From: Oscillospiraceae bacterium
GTDB lineage: Bacteria; Bacillota; Clostridia; Oscillospirales; Ruminococcaceae
Direction: 5' to 3'
Assembly: GCA_017829005.1 (NCBI GenBank)
Contig: JAGAJF010000016.1
Location: forward strand, 1 to 44,636
Length of the DNA stretch: 44,636 nt
Made by a program: the position numbers and the translations under genes. Below, piece after piece: positions 33,950-41,466 of the stretch (positions are counted from its first letter, which is position 1; the number at the start of each line of letters is the position of its first letter). The notes below the pieces were generated by a model. That model did not search any database. It was not told the origin of the DNA and was given only the letters and a program-made list of their open reading frames with translations.

Positions 33950-34012
33950 ATGAAGAAAGAATTAGCAATGCTTTTTTGCAGTGCATTGATTTATTGGCAA
34001 TTATTATTATAA
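33950..34012 (+). other. 20-codon ORF with SD, signal-peptide-like; possible leader peptide or gene remnant
   Basis: ATG at 33950 is preceded by TTTAGGAG-N8+. The peptide starts MKKELAMLFCSALIYWQ and ends LLL before TAA. Basic start plus hydrophobic run with a Cys resembles the beginning of a lipoprotein signal (compare the neighbouring binding proteins). It sits straight after a terminator. It may be the stub of a lost gene; coding status is not shown. Confidence 0.25.
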
Positions 34013-34093
34013 ACCATATTCATTATAATATCTCTCCAAAACTTGCGACTTTAATATCATTTTTTGCGGTGATTTTTTAACCATATATGTATA

Positions 34094-34111
34094 TTTATCA
34101 AATATTGTTTA
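34094..34111 (+). promoter_or_regulatory. Second copy of the TTTATCAAA..TATTGTTTA motif
   Basis: TTTATCAAATATTGTTTA, close match to 31861-31880, 47 bp before the -35 of the intact binding-protein gene. It continues as AAACAAATAG, giving a partial palindrome around TATTGTTTAAAACAAATA. Candidate activator site for xylan transport genes. Confidence 0.45.
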
Positions 34112-34157
34112 AAACAAATAGTTTTTCACCAATTTTTGCTTAATTCAGTATTTAATA

Positions 34158-34186
34158 TTTACAAATAAAATCTATAATGCTATAAT
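34158..34186 (+). promoter_or_regulatory. Promoter of the xyloside transporter operon
   Basis: TTTACA (34158-34163), 17-nt spacer, TATAAT (34181-34186). A second TATAAT at 34173-34178 has no matching -35. Confidence 0.7.
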
Positions 34187-34261
34187 CAAATCATAAATCA
34201 AAAGCAAGATTTGGTAATTTTGGTAAAACATTTTTTATTTTAAACTATGGAGGTTAGGAAA

Positions 34262-35989
34262 ATGAAAAAAATCAAATCTATCGCAGCTTTATCACTTGCT
34301 TTCCTTATGATGGCAGGAATGGCAGGCTGCGCAAACACATCCGGCGGAGACGGCAGCGACGGAAATGCCGCAGCAGGCGGAGAGGCAGGAACCACTGCAG
34401 CAGCAGGCGGAGACACGGGAGCAGCTTCTTCCGGAGAGATCAAGGAATTTACTGCATTCTTTGCAGTTCCCGGAAACGAGCTTAACTCCGACAACAGAGT
34501 TCAGAACGCAATTGCCGAGAAAATAGGCGCAAAGTGCAAGGAAACATGGCTCACAGGTCAGACCGCTGAGGAGGCTATCGGCGTTATGATCGCAGGCGGC
34601 GAGTACACCGACTTTATCGTAGGCTCCAGCGGAAGCACAACTCTTATCGACGCAGGCGCACTTATTCCCATCGACCAGTACTGGGACAATTATCCCAATG
34701 TTAAGAATTTCTACTCCGAAGCTGAATGGAATCAGATCAGAAATGAGGACGGTCACGTCTACATCATTCCTCAGTTCGGCAACGTTTATATGTACGATAC
34801 AGGCACGATACATAATGATGAAGCATTCTGGATACAGACAAGAGTTCTCGAGTGGGCAGGCTATCCCAAGATCGAAACACTCGATGAATACTTCGACGTT
34901 ATCGAAAGATACCTTGAAGCTAACCCCACAATGGAGGACGGCACTCCCAATATCGGCTATGAGATACTCACAGATGACTGGAGATATTTCTGCCTGGAAA
35001 ACGCTCCCTTCTTCCTTGACGGTTATCCCAATGACGGCTGCTGCATAGTTGACGAGACTACACATCAGGCTATCGACTACAACACCACTCCCACAGCTAA
35101 GAGATATTTCCAAAAGCTCAATGAGGAGTACAAGAAGGGCATTATCGACCCCGAGACATTTACTCTCAACTATGACCAGTACATCGCTAAGCTTTCCTCC
35201 GGACGTGTATGCGGTATGGTTGACCAGCACTGGAATTTCCAGGACGCTGAAAATGCTATCAAGCAGCAGGGTCTTGACAACTGCACTTATGTACCTGTAG
35301 GCGTTGTTATCGACAAGGGCATTGAGGAGCGCTACCACAGCGAATCCGCTCTCGACGCAACAGGCGGTATCGGTATCACAGTAAGCTGCGACGATGTTGA
35401 AGGCGCTATGAAGTTCTTAAACGATCTCCTGGATCCCGAGATCCTCACACTCCGTAACTGGGGTCAGGAAGGCGTAGATTATCTGGTTGACGAGAACGGT
35501 CTTTTCTACAGAAATGAGGAAATGAGAAAGAATGCTGTTGACCAGGCTTACCTCAATGCAAATATGTGCCCCTACTCCTACTTCCCCAACTATGAGGGTA
35601 TGAACCACGACGGAATCAACGCTTGCAACGCTAACAATCAGCCCTCCGAATTCTTTGAGGCTCTCCCCGAACCCGTTAAGAAGTGCTTTGAAGCTTACGG
35701 CGTTCAGACCTATACTCAGATGCTCAATCCCTCAAAAGAAAATTCTCCCTGGTTCCCCATGTGGTCCTACTCCAATGCATTCACCACAGAAACTCCCTGG
35801 GGTCTTGCTAAGGTAAATATGGACGAAGTTAAGCACGAGTACCTCCCCAAGGTAGTTATTTCCGAGGATTTCGAGACTGCTTGGAACGAATACCTTACCG
35901 TTTACAATGACAGATGCGATACAGAGGCTTACCTGAATGCTCTTACCGAAGAGGTTCAGAGAAGAATAGCAATTGCAGAAGGTAACTGA
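34262..35989 (+). CDS. Sugar ABC transporter substrate-binding lipoprotein (LplA-type), probably for xylo-oligosaccharides
   Basis: 575 residues. Start ATG 34262, GGAGG 8 nt upstream; the ATG at 34247 overlaps that SD and is rejected. Lipobox MAGC (Cys23), Gly/Ala/Ser-rich linker to about residue 55, then a type-1 (class D/CUT1) binding fold: EFTAFFAVPGNELNSDNRVQNAIAEKIG, GEYTDFIVGSSGSTTLIDAGALIPIDQYWDNYPNVKNFY, aromatic-rich TDDWRYFCLENAPFFLDGYP, and TGGIGITVSCDDVEGAMKFLNDLLDPE. Size and order fit the LplA/YtcQ-like binding proteins that pair with LplB/YtcP permeases. Its neighbours (two permeases, then GH3 xylosidase and xylA) suggest xylo-oligosaccharide uptake; the ligand is an inference. 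Confidence 0.88.
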   Translation: MKKIKSIAALSLAFLMMAGMAGCANTSGGDGSDGNAAAGGEAGTTAAAGGDTGAASSGEIKEFTAFFAVPGNELNSDNRVQNAIAEKIGAKCKETWLTGQTAEEAIGVMIAGGEYTDFIVGSSGSTTLIDAGALIPIDQYWDNYPNVKNFYSEAEWNQIRNEDGHVYIIPQFGNVYMYDTGTIHNDEAFWIQTRVLEWAGYPKIETLDEYFDVIERYLEANPTMEDGTPNIGYEILTDDWRYFCLENAPFFLDGYPNDGCCIVDETTHQAIDYNTTPTAKRYFQKLNEEYKKGIIDPETFTLNYDQYIAKLSSGRVCGMVDQHWNFQDAENAIKQQGLDNCTYVPVGVVIDKGIEERYHSESALDATGGIGITVSCDDVEGAMKFLNDLLDPEILTLRNWGQEGVDYLVDENGLFYRNEEMRKNAVDQAYLNANMCPYSYFPNYEGMNHDGINACNANNQPSEFFEALPEPVKKCFEAYGVQTYTQMLNPSKENSPWFPMWSYSNAFTTETPWGLAKVNMDEVKHEYLPKVVISEDFETAWNEYLTVYNDRCDTEAYLNALTEEVQRRIAIAEGN

Positions 35990-36021
35990 TATCTCAGCTG
36001 AATAATACGGCAGTATAAGTA

Positions 36022-36054
36022 TGACGGAACTGTTTCCTTCGGGCGGTTCCGTCA
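36022..36054 (+). promoter_or_regulatory. Intercistronic stem-loop after the binding-protein gene
   Basis: TGACGGAAC (36022-36030) / GTTCCGTCA (36046-36054) with an 11-15 nt loop and no U-run. Typical 3' stabiliser that raises binding-protein message over permease message. Confidence 0.7.
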
Positions 36055-36081
36055 GCTTACAACAAGGAGTGAACACACGCT

Positions 36082-37023
36082 ATGGGAAATCCTTTTAATG
36101 CGGAAAAGAAGCAGACGATCAGTCTGAAGCAGTTCAAAAATCAGAAGGTACTGATCCTGCTTTCAATACCTTTTATCATTTATGTTATCATTTTCTGCTA
36201 TGTGCCGCTTGGCGGCTGGCTTATGGCTTTCCAGAATTATAAGCCGAAGAATGGTCTTCTTCATTCACAGTTTGTGGGATTTGACAAATTCGAGTTTCTT
36301 TTTTCAAACGATCAGTTCCTGAAGGTCATCAGAAATACCCTGGCTATGGGCGTTATCAACCTTGTGCTGGGTACGGTGACTGCAATACTTTTTGCCATAC
36401 TTCTCAGCGAATTCCGTTTCAACAGGGGCAAAAAGCTTGTTCAGACAATTTCATATCTGCCACACTTTCTTTCATGGGTAATTGTTACAGGTATCGTTTT
36501 TGACGTTCTCTCCACCGAGAACGGTATCGTAAACGAGCTTCTTGTAAATCTTCATATCATAGACAAGCCCTTTAACTTCCTTGCAGACCCGAAATGGTTC
36601 TGGTGGATTGTGGGATTTGCCAATGTATGGAAGGAAACAGGCTGGAACAGTATCATTTATCTTGCTGCCATTACTTCCATCAGTCCGGATCTTTACGAGG
36701 CAGCTTCCATTGACGGTGCGGGCAGACTTGCTAAGATATGGCACATCACTCTCCCCGGAATAAAGCCCACCTTCTTTATCCTGCTCATTATGAACATCGG
36801 TAATGTTCTTAATGCAGGCTTTGAGGTACAGTACCTGCTGGGCAACGGTCTTGTTCAGAGCGTTTCCCAGACCATTGATATCTACGTTCTCAAGTACGGT
36901 ATCAGCCAGGCGGACTATTCCCTCGGTACGGCGGCAGGCATCTTCAAGAGCGTTGTCAGCCTTATCCTCATTGTGATAGCAAATCAGCTCGCTAAGAAAA
37001 TGGGCGAGGAACACCTATTCTAA
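36082..37023 (+). CDS. LplB-type sugar ABC transporter permease
   Basis: 313 residues, six membrane helices, first after a basic N terminus. Seen: FCYVPLGGWLMAFQNYKPKNGL, LGTVTAILFAILLSEFRF, SYLPHFLSWVIVTGIVFDVLS, and the EAA coupling loop EAASIDGAGRLAKIWHITLPGI (about 211-232) that docks the ATPase. The FYVPL.G..MAFQNYKP start and SYLPHFLSWV are signatures of the LplB/YtcP group of CUT1 permeases. SD AAGGAG. It pairs with the next gene, 20 bp downstream. Confidence 0.93.
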   Translation: MGNPFNAEKKQTISLKQFKNQKVLILLSIPFIIYVIIFCYVPLGGWLMAFQNYKPKNGLLHSQFVGFDKFEFLFSNDQFLKVIRNTLAMGVINLVLGTVTAILFAILLSEFRFNRGKKLVQTISYLPHFLSWVIVTGIVFDVLSTENGIVNELLVNLHIIDKPFNFLADPKWFWWIVGFANVWKETGWNSIIYLAAITSISPDLYEAASIDGAGRLAKIWHITLPGIKPTFFILLIMNIGNVLNAGFEVQYLLGNGLVQSVSQTIDIYVLKYGISQADYSLGTAAGIFKSVVSLILIVIANQLAKKMGEEHLF

Positions 37024-37043
37024 AGGAAGGAGGCAGACAAGCT

Positions 37044-38015
37044 ATGACAAACAAATACAAGGTCCCACCGCAGATAGAGCATAATGTCAAATCTGTAAAG
37101 GACATCGGCAAGGGCAAAAACGCATTTCTCAGCCGAAGAACAACAGGTGATATTATTTTTGACACTGTTAACCTTATCATAATGATCCTTTTCACCATCA
37201 CCATGCTGTACCCTCTTCTGAACACAGTTGCGGTGTCCTTCAATGACGGCACGGACGCTCTCAGAGGCGGTATTCACCTTTTCCCCAGAATGTTCACTTG
37301 GGATAACTACAAGGCAGTGCTGAGCAAAGAGCTTATGCCTACGGCAGCTAAGATATCGGTTCTCAGAACTGTTATCGGCACGGTCACATCTACCTTTGTT
37401 ACGGCTCTTCTTGCTTATGTTCTCAGCCGAAAGAATTTCATTTTCAAGAAGCAGCTTTCCCTGATCTACGTTATCACCATGTATGTTTCCGGCGGTCTTA
37501 TCCCTGTATTCTTAGTTTACAAGGCTCTGGGTCTTACTAACAGCTTTGCGGTATACATTCTCCCCGGAATGGTCAGCGCATTCAATATGCTGGTTATCCG
37601 TACATATATGAACGGTCTCCCCGAGAGCCTCAGTGAATCCGCCGAAATTGACGGTGCGGGTCATATGACCATTTTCATCAAGATCATTTTCCCTCTCTGT
37701 ATGCCTGTTATCGCAACGGTGGCTCTCTTTACCGCTGTTGGTCAGTGGAACTCCTGGTTTGACGCTATGCTCTATAACCGTATGAGCGACAATCTCACCA
37801 CTCTGCAATATGAGCTTATGAAGCTTCTCAGCGCAGTTACCACCTCGGGCAAGGGACAGACCGCTCAGTCGATGGAGCACGCCAGCGGCATGGTAACACC
37901 CACCTCCGTACGTGCGGCTGCTACTGTCATCACCTCGCTGCCTATCATCTGCTTGTATCCCTTCCTGCAGAAATATTTTGTTGCGGGTCTCACCATTGGC
38001 GGCGTTAAGGAATGA
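37044..38015 (+). CDS. LplC/YtcP-type sugar ABC transporter permease
   Basis: 323 residues, six helices, EAA loop ESAEIDGAGHMTIFIKIIFPLCMP (about 195-218). Family blocks: MLYPLLNTVAVSFND, RTVIGTVTSTFVTALLAYVLSRKNF, YVITMYVSGGLIPVFLVYKALGLTNSFAVYILPGMVSAFNMLVIRTYMNGLP, AVGQWNSWFDAMLYN and the C-terminal FLQKYFVAGLTIGGVKE, which is nearly invariant. SD GGAAGGAGG. No ATP-binding gene is in this operon or elsewhere in the window for CUT1 systems; such importers usually share a distant MsmX-type ATPase. Confidence 0.94.
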   Translation: MTNKYKVPPQIEHNVKSVKDIGKGKNAFLSRRTTGDIIFDTVNLIIMILFTITMLYPLLNTVAVSFNDGTDALRGGIHLFPRMFTWDNYKAVLSKELMPTAAKISVLRTVIGTVTSTFVTALLAYVLSRKNFIFKKQLSLIYVITMYVSGGLIPVFLVYKALGLTNSFAVYILPGMVSAFNMLVIRTYMNGLPESLSESAEIDGAGHMTIFIKIIFPLCMPVIATVALFTAVGQWNSWFDAMLYNRMSDNLTTLQYELMKLLSAVTTSGKGQTAQSMEHASGMVTPTSVRAAATVITSLPIICLYPFLQKYFVAGLTIGGVKE

Positions 38016-38022
38016 TATGATC

Positions 38023-38052
38023 AAAAGCTGTCCGTTCGGGCAGCTTTTTTTT
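38023..38052 (+). terminator. Intrinsic terminator of the transporter operon
   Basis: AAAAGCTGTCC-GTTC-GGGCAGCTTTT with an eight-T tail, 8 bp after the permease stop. Confidence 0.88.
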
Positions 38053-38061
38053 GTTTTCCTA

Positions 38062-38090
38062 TTGAAATTTATAAAGCAGTATGATATAAT
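38062..38090 (+). promoter_or_regulatory. Sigma-A promoter of the sensor-GGDEF gene
   Basis: TTGAAA (38062-38067), 17-nt spacer, TATAAT (38085-38090); leader about 30 nt. Confidence 0.85.
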
Positions 38091-38127
38091 AATGTACAAA
38101 TAACACAATTACAACATACGGAGCGAG

Positions 38128-40035
38128 ATGAATTATATGATAAATTCACATAAAACTATCGGAGTATTTATCAGCGGCATTGACTGGGAATATAAAAAGG
38201 AACTGTGCCGCTCCTTGAATATGGCTGCCAGAGGGTTCGGATTTAACTTACTGATATTCAGCTTTATCGGCAGGATAGGTGAAAAATATGACGACTACGG
38301 CAGATATGAGGACAGACTGCTTGACATTATCCCCTTTGAGCGCCTTGACGGCATAATTTTTGAAAACAGCAACATCTTTTCCGATGACATAAGAAAAAAG
38401 ATACATCGCCGTATCGCAAAATGCAGCTGTCCCGTTGTTGCGATAAGTCAGCCCTGCGAAGATTTTTACGAGGTGCTGTTTGACAATAAGGTTGGTATAA
38501 CGGAAATGGTGGAACATTTCACAAAGCACCACGGATTTACAAGAATTGGTTATATGTCGGGTATCGAAGGACACCCCGACTCTGTGGAAAGGCTTTCGGC
38601 TTTCAAAGCCGCTATGAAGAAAAACGGTCTTCCCGAGGAGGGCGAGGGCATTTTCCACGGGGATTTCTGGTACGGCAGGGGCGGCGAGGCGGCTGAGTTC
38701 TTCATTGAAAAGGGAGTTCCTCAAGCCATAATCTGCGCTAACGACCATATGGCTGTTTCGCTTTGCTCAGAGCTTGAAAAAAGAGGCGTAAGAGTACCCG
38801 AGGACGTATGCATTTCAGGCTGCGACGGTATGGAGGAGGGAAAAATTTTCTATCCCCGAATATCCACCATCGAGAGAAAGGTCTCAGACACTGCATATGC
38901 CGCTCTTTCAGTCATCGACGATCTGCTAAAAGGAAAAAAACGTGACAGAACGGTCATTCTTCCCACTCGGAACTGTTACGGATATTCCTGCGGCTGCGCC
39001 AAAGAAAAGCTGAGAGACGAATGTATCCGCAGAAACGGTATCCTTACAGGGGCGCGGACATTCAGATATCATATTTACGATACGGAAGCGGCTATGCTTG
39101 AGATGAACAGGGTCTCGGACATTGATCAGATAGCCGATACATTTGCAAGATATTGCTGCAATTTCGGAGGCTTTGAAAAATTCTTCCTCTTTGCATATTG
39201 CGATGAAAAGGGAACCGTTTCCTATGAGACAGCCTTTGACTCCCCTATGGTTCAGACAATTCCTGCAATATGGATGGATATGTACGGCACCTCGGAACGC
39301 CCCGAAGGCATTTTTTCCGTTTACGATCTCCTTCCCGAAGAGACGGGCGGCGAGACCTCCTGCTACTACATTTCTCATCTTCATTTCGGAAACCATTGCT
39401 TCGGTTACAGCGCTATTAAAATGGTCTCCGACGAGCCGTTCAATGAGTTTTATAACATATGGCTTTTAAATATTGCCGTTTCCCTGGAATCGCTGCTTCA
39501 TAAAAATAATATCCGACGGCTTATGCGGGAGCTTGAAAGCGAAAGCATTCACGACAAGCTTACGGGTATGCTCAACAGGCGGGGCTTTGAAAAAAATGCT
39601 CAGACTGCTTTTGAAAAAGCAAGGAAAACGCCCTGTGAGGCGGCTGCAATCGTTATTGATATGGACAGGCTCAAACACATCAACGATGTTTACGGTCACG
39701 CTGAGGGAGACCTTGCAATAAAGACTCTGGGTCGCATTATTTCGAGCTGCTGCACCGAAAACGAGACGGCAGGTCGGACGGGCGGCGACGAATTTTATAT
39801 TTTTGCTCCCGATTATTCCCCGGAAAAGGCTGAACGGTTCAGAAAAAGACTGAACGAGGGACTTCGGGAATTTAACCGCACGGGAAACAAGCCCTATACT
39901 CTGGGCGCAAGCTGCGGAATTTATTTAGCCCCCATCTCCGAGTACGCCTCCCTTGAAGAGCTGCTGAAGCTGGGTGACGAGCAGATGTACGCTGTTAAAC
40001 GGGAAAGACGTATGGAAGATGATCTGAGACGATGA
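38128..40035 (+). CDS. LacI-type sugar-binding domain fused to an active-looking GGDEF diguanylate cyclase
   Basis: 635 residues, no signal peptide and no membrane helix, so cytoplasmic. Residues 9-290 are a LacI/GalR-type periplasmic-binding-like fold (IGVFISGIDWEYKKELCRSL, DGIIFENSN, GFTRIGYMSGIEGHPDSVERLSAF, IICANDHMAVSLCSELEKRGVRVPEDVCISGCDGM, STIERK) that lacks the N-terminal HTH of true repressors. Residues 300-480 form a second, GAF-like region with several Cys. Residues 495-630 are a GGDEF domain: DKLTGMLNRRGFE, IDMDRLKHINDVYGHAEGD and RTGGDEFYIF (GGDEF at 552-556), catalytically intact; the RxxD inhibitory site upstream is absent (TENE). It should convert GTP to c-di-GMP in response to a sugar. 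It sits between the sugar transporter and the xylan enzymes with its own promoter and terminator. SD GGAG is 4 nt before ATG. Confidence 0.92.
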   Translation: MNYMINSHKTIGVFISGIDWEYKKELCRSLNMAARGFGFNLLIFSFIGRIGEKYDDYGRYEDRLLDIIPFERLDGIIFENSNIFSDDIRKKIHRRIAKCSCPVVAISQPCEDFYEVLFDNKVGITEMVEHFTKHHGFTRIGYMSGIEGHPDSVERLSAFKAAMKKNGLPEEGEGIFHGDFWYGRGGEAAEFFIEKGVPQAIICANDHMAVSLCSELEKRGVRVPEDVCISGCDGMEEGKIFYPRISTIERKVSDTAYAALSVIDDLLKGKKRDRTVILPTRNCYGYSCGCAKEKLRDECIRRNGILTGARTFRYHIYDTEAAMLEMNRVSDIDQIADTFARYCCNFGGFEKFFLFAYCDEKGTVSYETAFDSPMVQTIPAIWMDMYGTSERPEGIFSVYDLLPEETGGETSCYYISHLHFGNHCFGYSAIKMVSDEPFNEFYNIWLLNIAVSLESLLHKNNIRRLMRELESESIHDKLTGMLNRRGFEKNAQTAFEKARKTPCEAAAIVIDMDRLKHINDVYGHAEGDLAIKTLGRIISSCCTENETAGRTGGDEFYIFAPDYSPEKAERFRKRLNEGLREFNRTGNKPYTLGASCGIYLAPISEYASLEELLKLGDEQMYAVKRERRMEDDLRR

Positions 40036-40039
40036 TTAG

Positions 40040-40076
40040 ACCGAAGCCTTTGCGGTATGCCGGGGCTTCGGTTTTT
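40040..40076 (+). terminator. Intrinsic terminator after the sensor-GGDEF gene
   Basis: ACCGAAGCC (40040-40048) / GGCTTCGGT (40064-40072) with a T5 run. Confidence 0.85.
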
Positions 40077-40124
40077 GTATGATATGACAAAAGCTTCCGT
40101 CGTATTTTGTCGTATCATACAAAA
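40073..40124. promoter_or_regulatory. 20-bp near-perfect inverted repeat
   Basis: TTTTGTATGATATGACAAAA (40073-40092) and TTTTGTCGTATCATACAAAA (40105-40124), one mismatch in 20, 12-nt spacer. It lies 35 bp before an orphan consensus promoter. Likely a protein-binding site; alternatively a minus-strand terminator for araC. Confidence 0.6.
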
Positions 40125-40158
40125 TTATTCTGTTATATACTTTTTTCTTGAAATGGCA

Positions 40159-40187
40159 TTGACATCTCAGAACAATTGTGCTATAAT
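40159..40187 (+). promoter_or_regulatory. Orphan consensus promoter pointing into the 3' end of the AraC gene
   Basis: TTGACA (40159-40164), 17-nt spacer, TATAAT (40182-40187), a full consensus match on the plus strand. No plus-strand gene follows; transcription would run antisense through the AraC-family gene. Confidence 0.7.
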
Positions 40188-40189
40188 AA

Positions 40190-40223
40190 ATATACCTACA
40201 AAACTATTGTTTTGTAGGTATAT
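40190..40223. promoter_or_regulatory. Perfect 15-bp hairpin/palindrome at the orphan promoter start site
   Basis: ATATACCTACAAAAC (40190-40204), loop TATT, GTTTTGTAGGTATAT (40209-40223). It covers the expected +1 of the orphan promoter (operator position). On the minus strand it lies 31 bp after the AraC stop and is followed by TTATTAT, so it could also act as a weak terminator. Confidence 0.6.
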
Positions 40224-40253
40224 GATACAGATGTGAATTAACGGGGAAAAATG

Positions 40254-41117
40254 TTATTTGAAGCTTTCCGATGTTCCGGTAGTTCTGTAGAGCTTCTTGT
40301 ATTCCGAGGGCGTACAGCCGTTGATGCTTTTAAATACTCGGTTGAAGGTGGTGAGGCTTGCAAAGCCTACCTGCATTGCCACGTCGGTTATGGAGCTGCC
40401 GCTTTCGAGAAGAAGAAGCTCGGCTTCTTTTATACGGCGGCGGTTAAGAAAGTTTATAAAGGTGGTGCTGCTGTATTTCTTGAATATCCTGGAAAAATGA
40501 TAGGTGCTGTAGCCTGCTATGCTTGCAAGCTCCTCAAGGGTTATATCGTTTGCATAGTTCTGCTCGATGTATTTGAGGATAAGGCGGAACTTGTCCGCAT
40601 ATTTTCCGCCGTCGTCATATTTTATCTCGCTGAGCTGATACTCCTTTACCCTTGCAAGGAGCGTTACAAGCTTTATGTAGATATACACCTCGGTCACGTC
40701 GCTGAAATTTGAATAGAGGACATATATCTCCTCAAGGATATTGTTCATCGACCGAAGAAATTCCTTGTCATATGATGAATTTATCAGCATAGGCTCTGAG
40801 AGGACGGAGTAAAGCTCGGACAGGGCAGGATTTCCGATAAGCGAGTTGTTGTCGCAAAGGAAAATAAGCCTTCTGCCCGACTGGGCCTTCAGAGTGTGCA
40901 GCGTGCCTGCCGGTATGATAAGGATATCCCTTTCGGAAAGCTTATAGTCCTTTCCGCCGCATACCGCTTCAAAGCCGTTTGTGAGAGGCATTATTATCTC
41001 GACGGCGTTGTGCCAGTGGAGAGGATATTCCTCATTCTCGATATTGTCGTATAAAAGAACGCTTCGATTCTGAACATAGTCAACAGTTTCAAAATCGCCG
41101 TTAAGATGTACGATCAT
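40254..41117 (-). CDS. AraC family regulator with cupin sensor domain
   Basis: 287 residues. N-terminal cupin (about 20-100: YPLHWHNAVEIIMPLTNGFEAVCGGKDYKLSERDILIIPAGTLHTL), a helical linker, and two C-terminal helix-turn-helix motifs (about 180-280: LILKYIEQNYANDITLEELASIAGYSTYHFSRIFKKYSSTTFINFLNRRRIKEAELLLLESGSSITDVAMQVGFASLTTFNRVFKSINGCTPSEYKK). Complete, with the usual PSEYKK ending. SD AAAGGTGAGG close to ATG. It is divergent from the DUF4380-GH3-xylA operon with a 349-bp gap, so it most likely activates that operon in response to a pentose or xylo-oligosaccharide. Confidence 0.93.
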   Translation of the reverse strand: MIVHLNGDFETVDYVQNRSVLLYDNIENEEYPLHWHNAVEIIMPLTNGFEAVCGGKDYKLSERDILIIPAGTLHTLKAQSGRRLIFLCDNNSLIGNPALSELYSVLSEPMLINSSYDKEFLRSMNNILEEIYVLYSNFSDVTEVYIYIKLVTLLARVKEYQLSEIKYDDGGKYADKFRLILKYIEQNYANDITLEELASIAGYSTYHFSRIFKKYSSTTFINFLNRRRIKEAELLLLESGSSITDVAMQVGFASLTTFNRVFKSINGCTPSEYKKLYRTTGTSESFK

Positions 41118-41290
41118 ATGAGCCTCACCTTTCTTTTATAATTCATAAATTGATATTGCCTGATGTTTTACTCAAGATAATATGTATAAAAATTCTGCAA
41201 ATTCCTTTTATGTTATTATTATAATAACACGCCTTGTAAAAAATTGCAATACATATAAACTGTTTTTTGTAGAAATACACAAAAGTGCAG

Positions 41291-41364
41291 TTGTGAAACA
41301 GCACAATATGTGAAATTAAAAGCGCAATAAACGGTTAGTAAATATCAGAGGTTTGTTATATAAT
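41291..41364 (+). promoter_or_regulatory. Candidate AraC half-sites and -10 box before the xylan enzyme operon
   Basis: In the 41118-41466 gap: direct repeats TTGTGAAA (41291-41298) and ATGTGAAA (41308-41315), 17 bp apart, and TATAAT at 41359-41364 with no consensus -35 17 nt upstream. Direct half-sites plus a poor -35 is what an AraC-activated promoter looks like. A 9-bp leader hairpin lies at 41418-41442. Nothing else is recognised in the gap. Confidence 0.45.
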
Positions 41365-41466
41365 TTATACAAACAATACGTCCGATGAACGCCGGAAGAA
41401 TAATGCTCTTCTTTCTGCCTGCGTTTCAGGCGTAAATGCAGGTTTTAAAGAAGGTTGGTCATTATT

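Noticed and set aside
31646..34246. Insertion sequence or phage as cause of the scarred region
   Set aside because: No transposase, terminal inverted repeats, target duplication or integrase was found.
34292..35338. 348-codon minus-strand ORF across the binding-protein gene
   Set aside because: Shadow of the strongly biased codon use of the plus-strand gene; no domain, no SD.
40251..40712. 153-codon plus-strand ORF following the orphan promoter
   Set aside because: It is the antisense of the AraC HTH region; its protein has no recognisable domain and is explained by codon shadowing.
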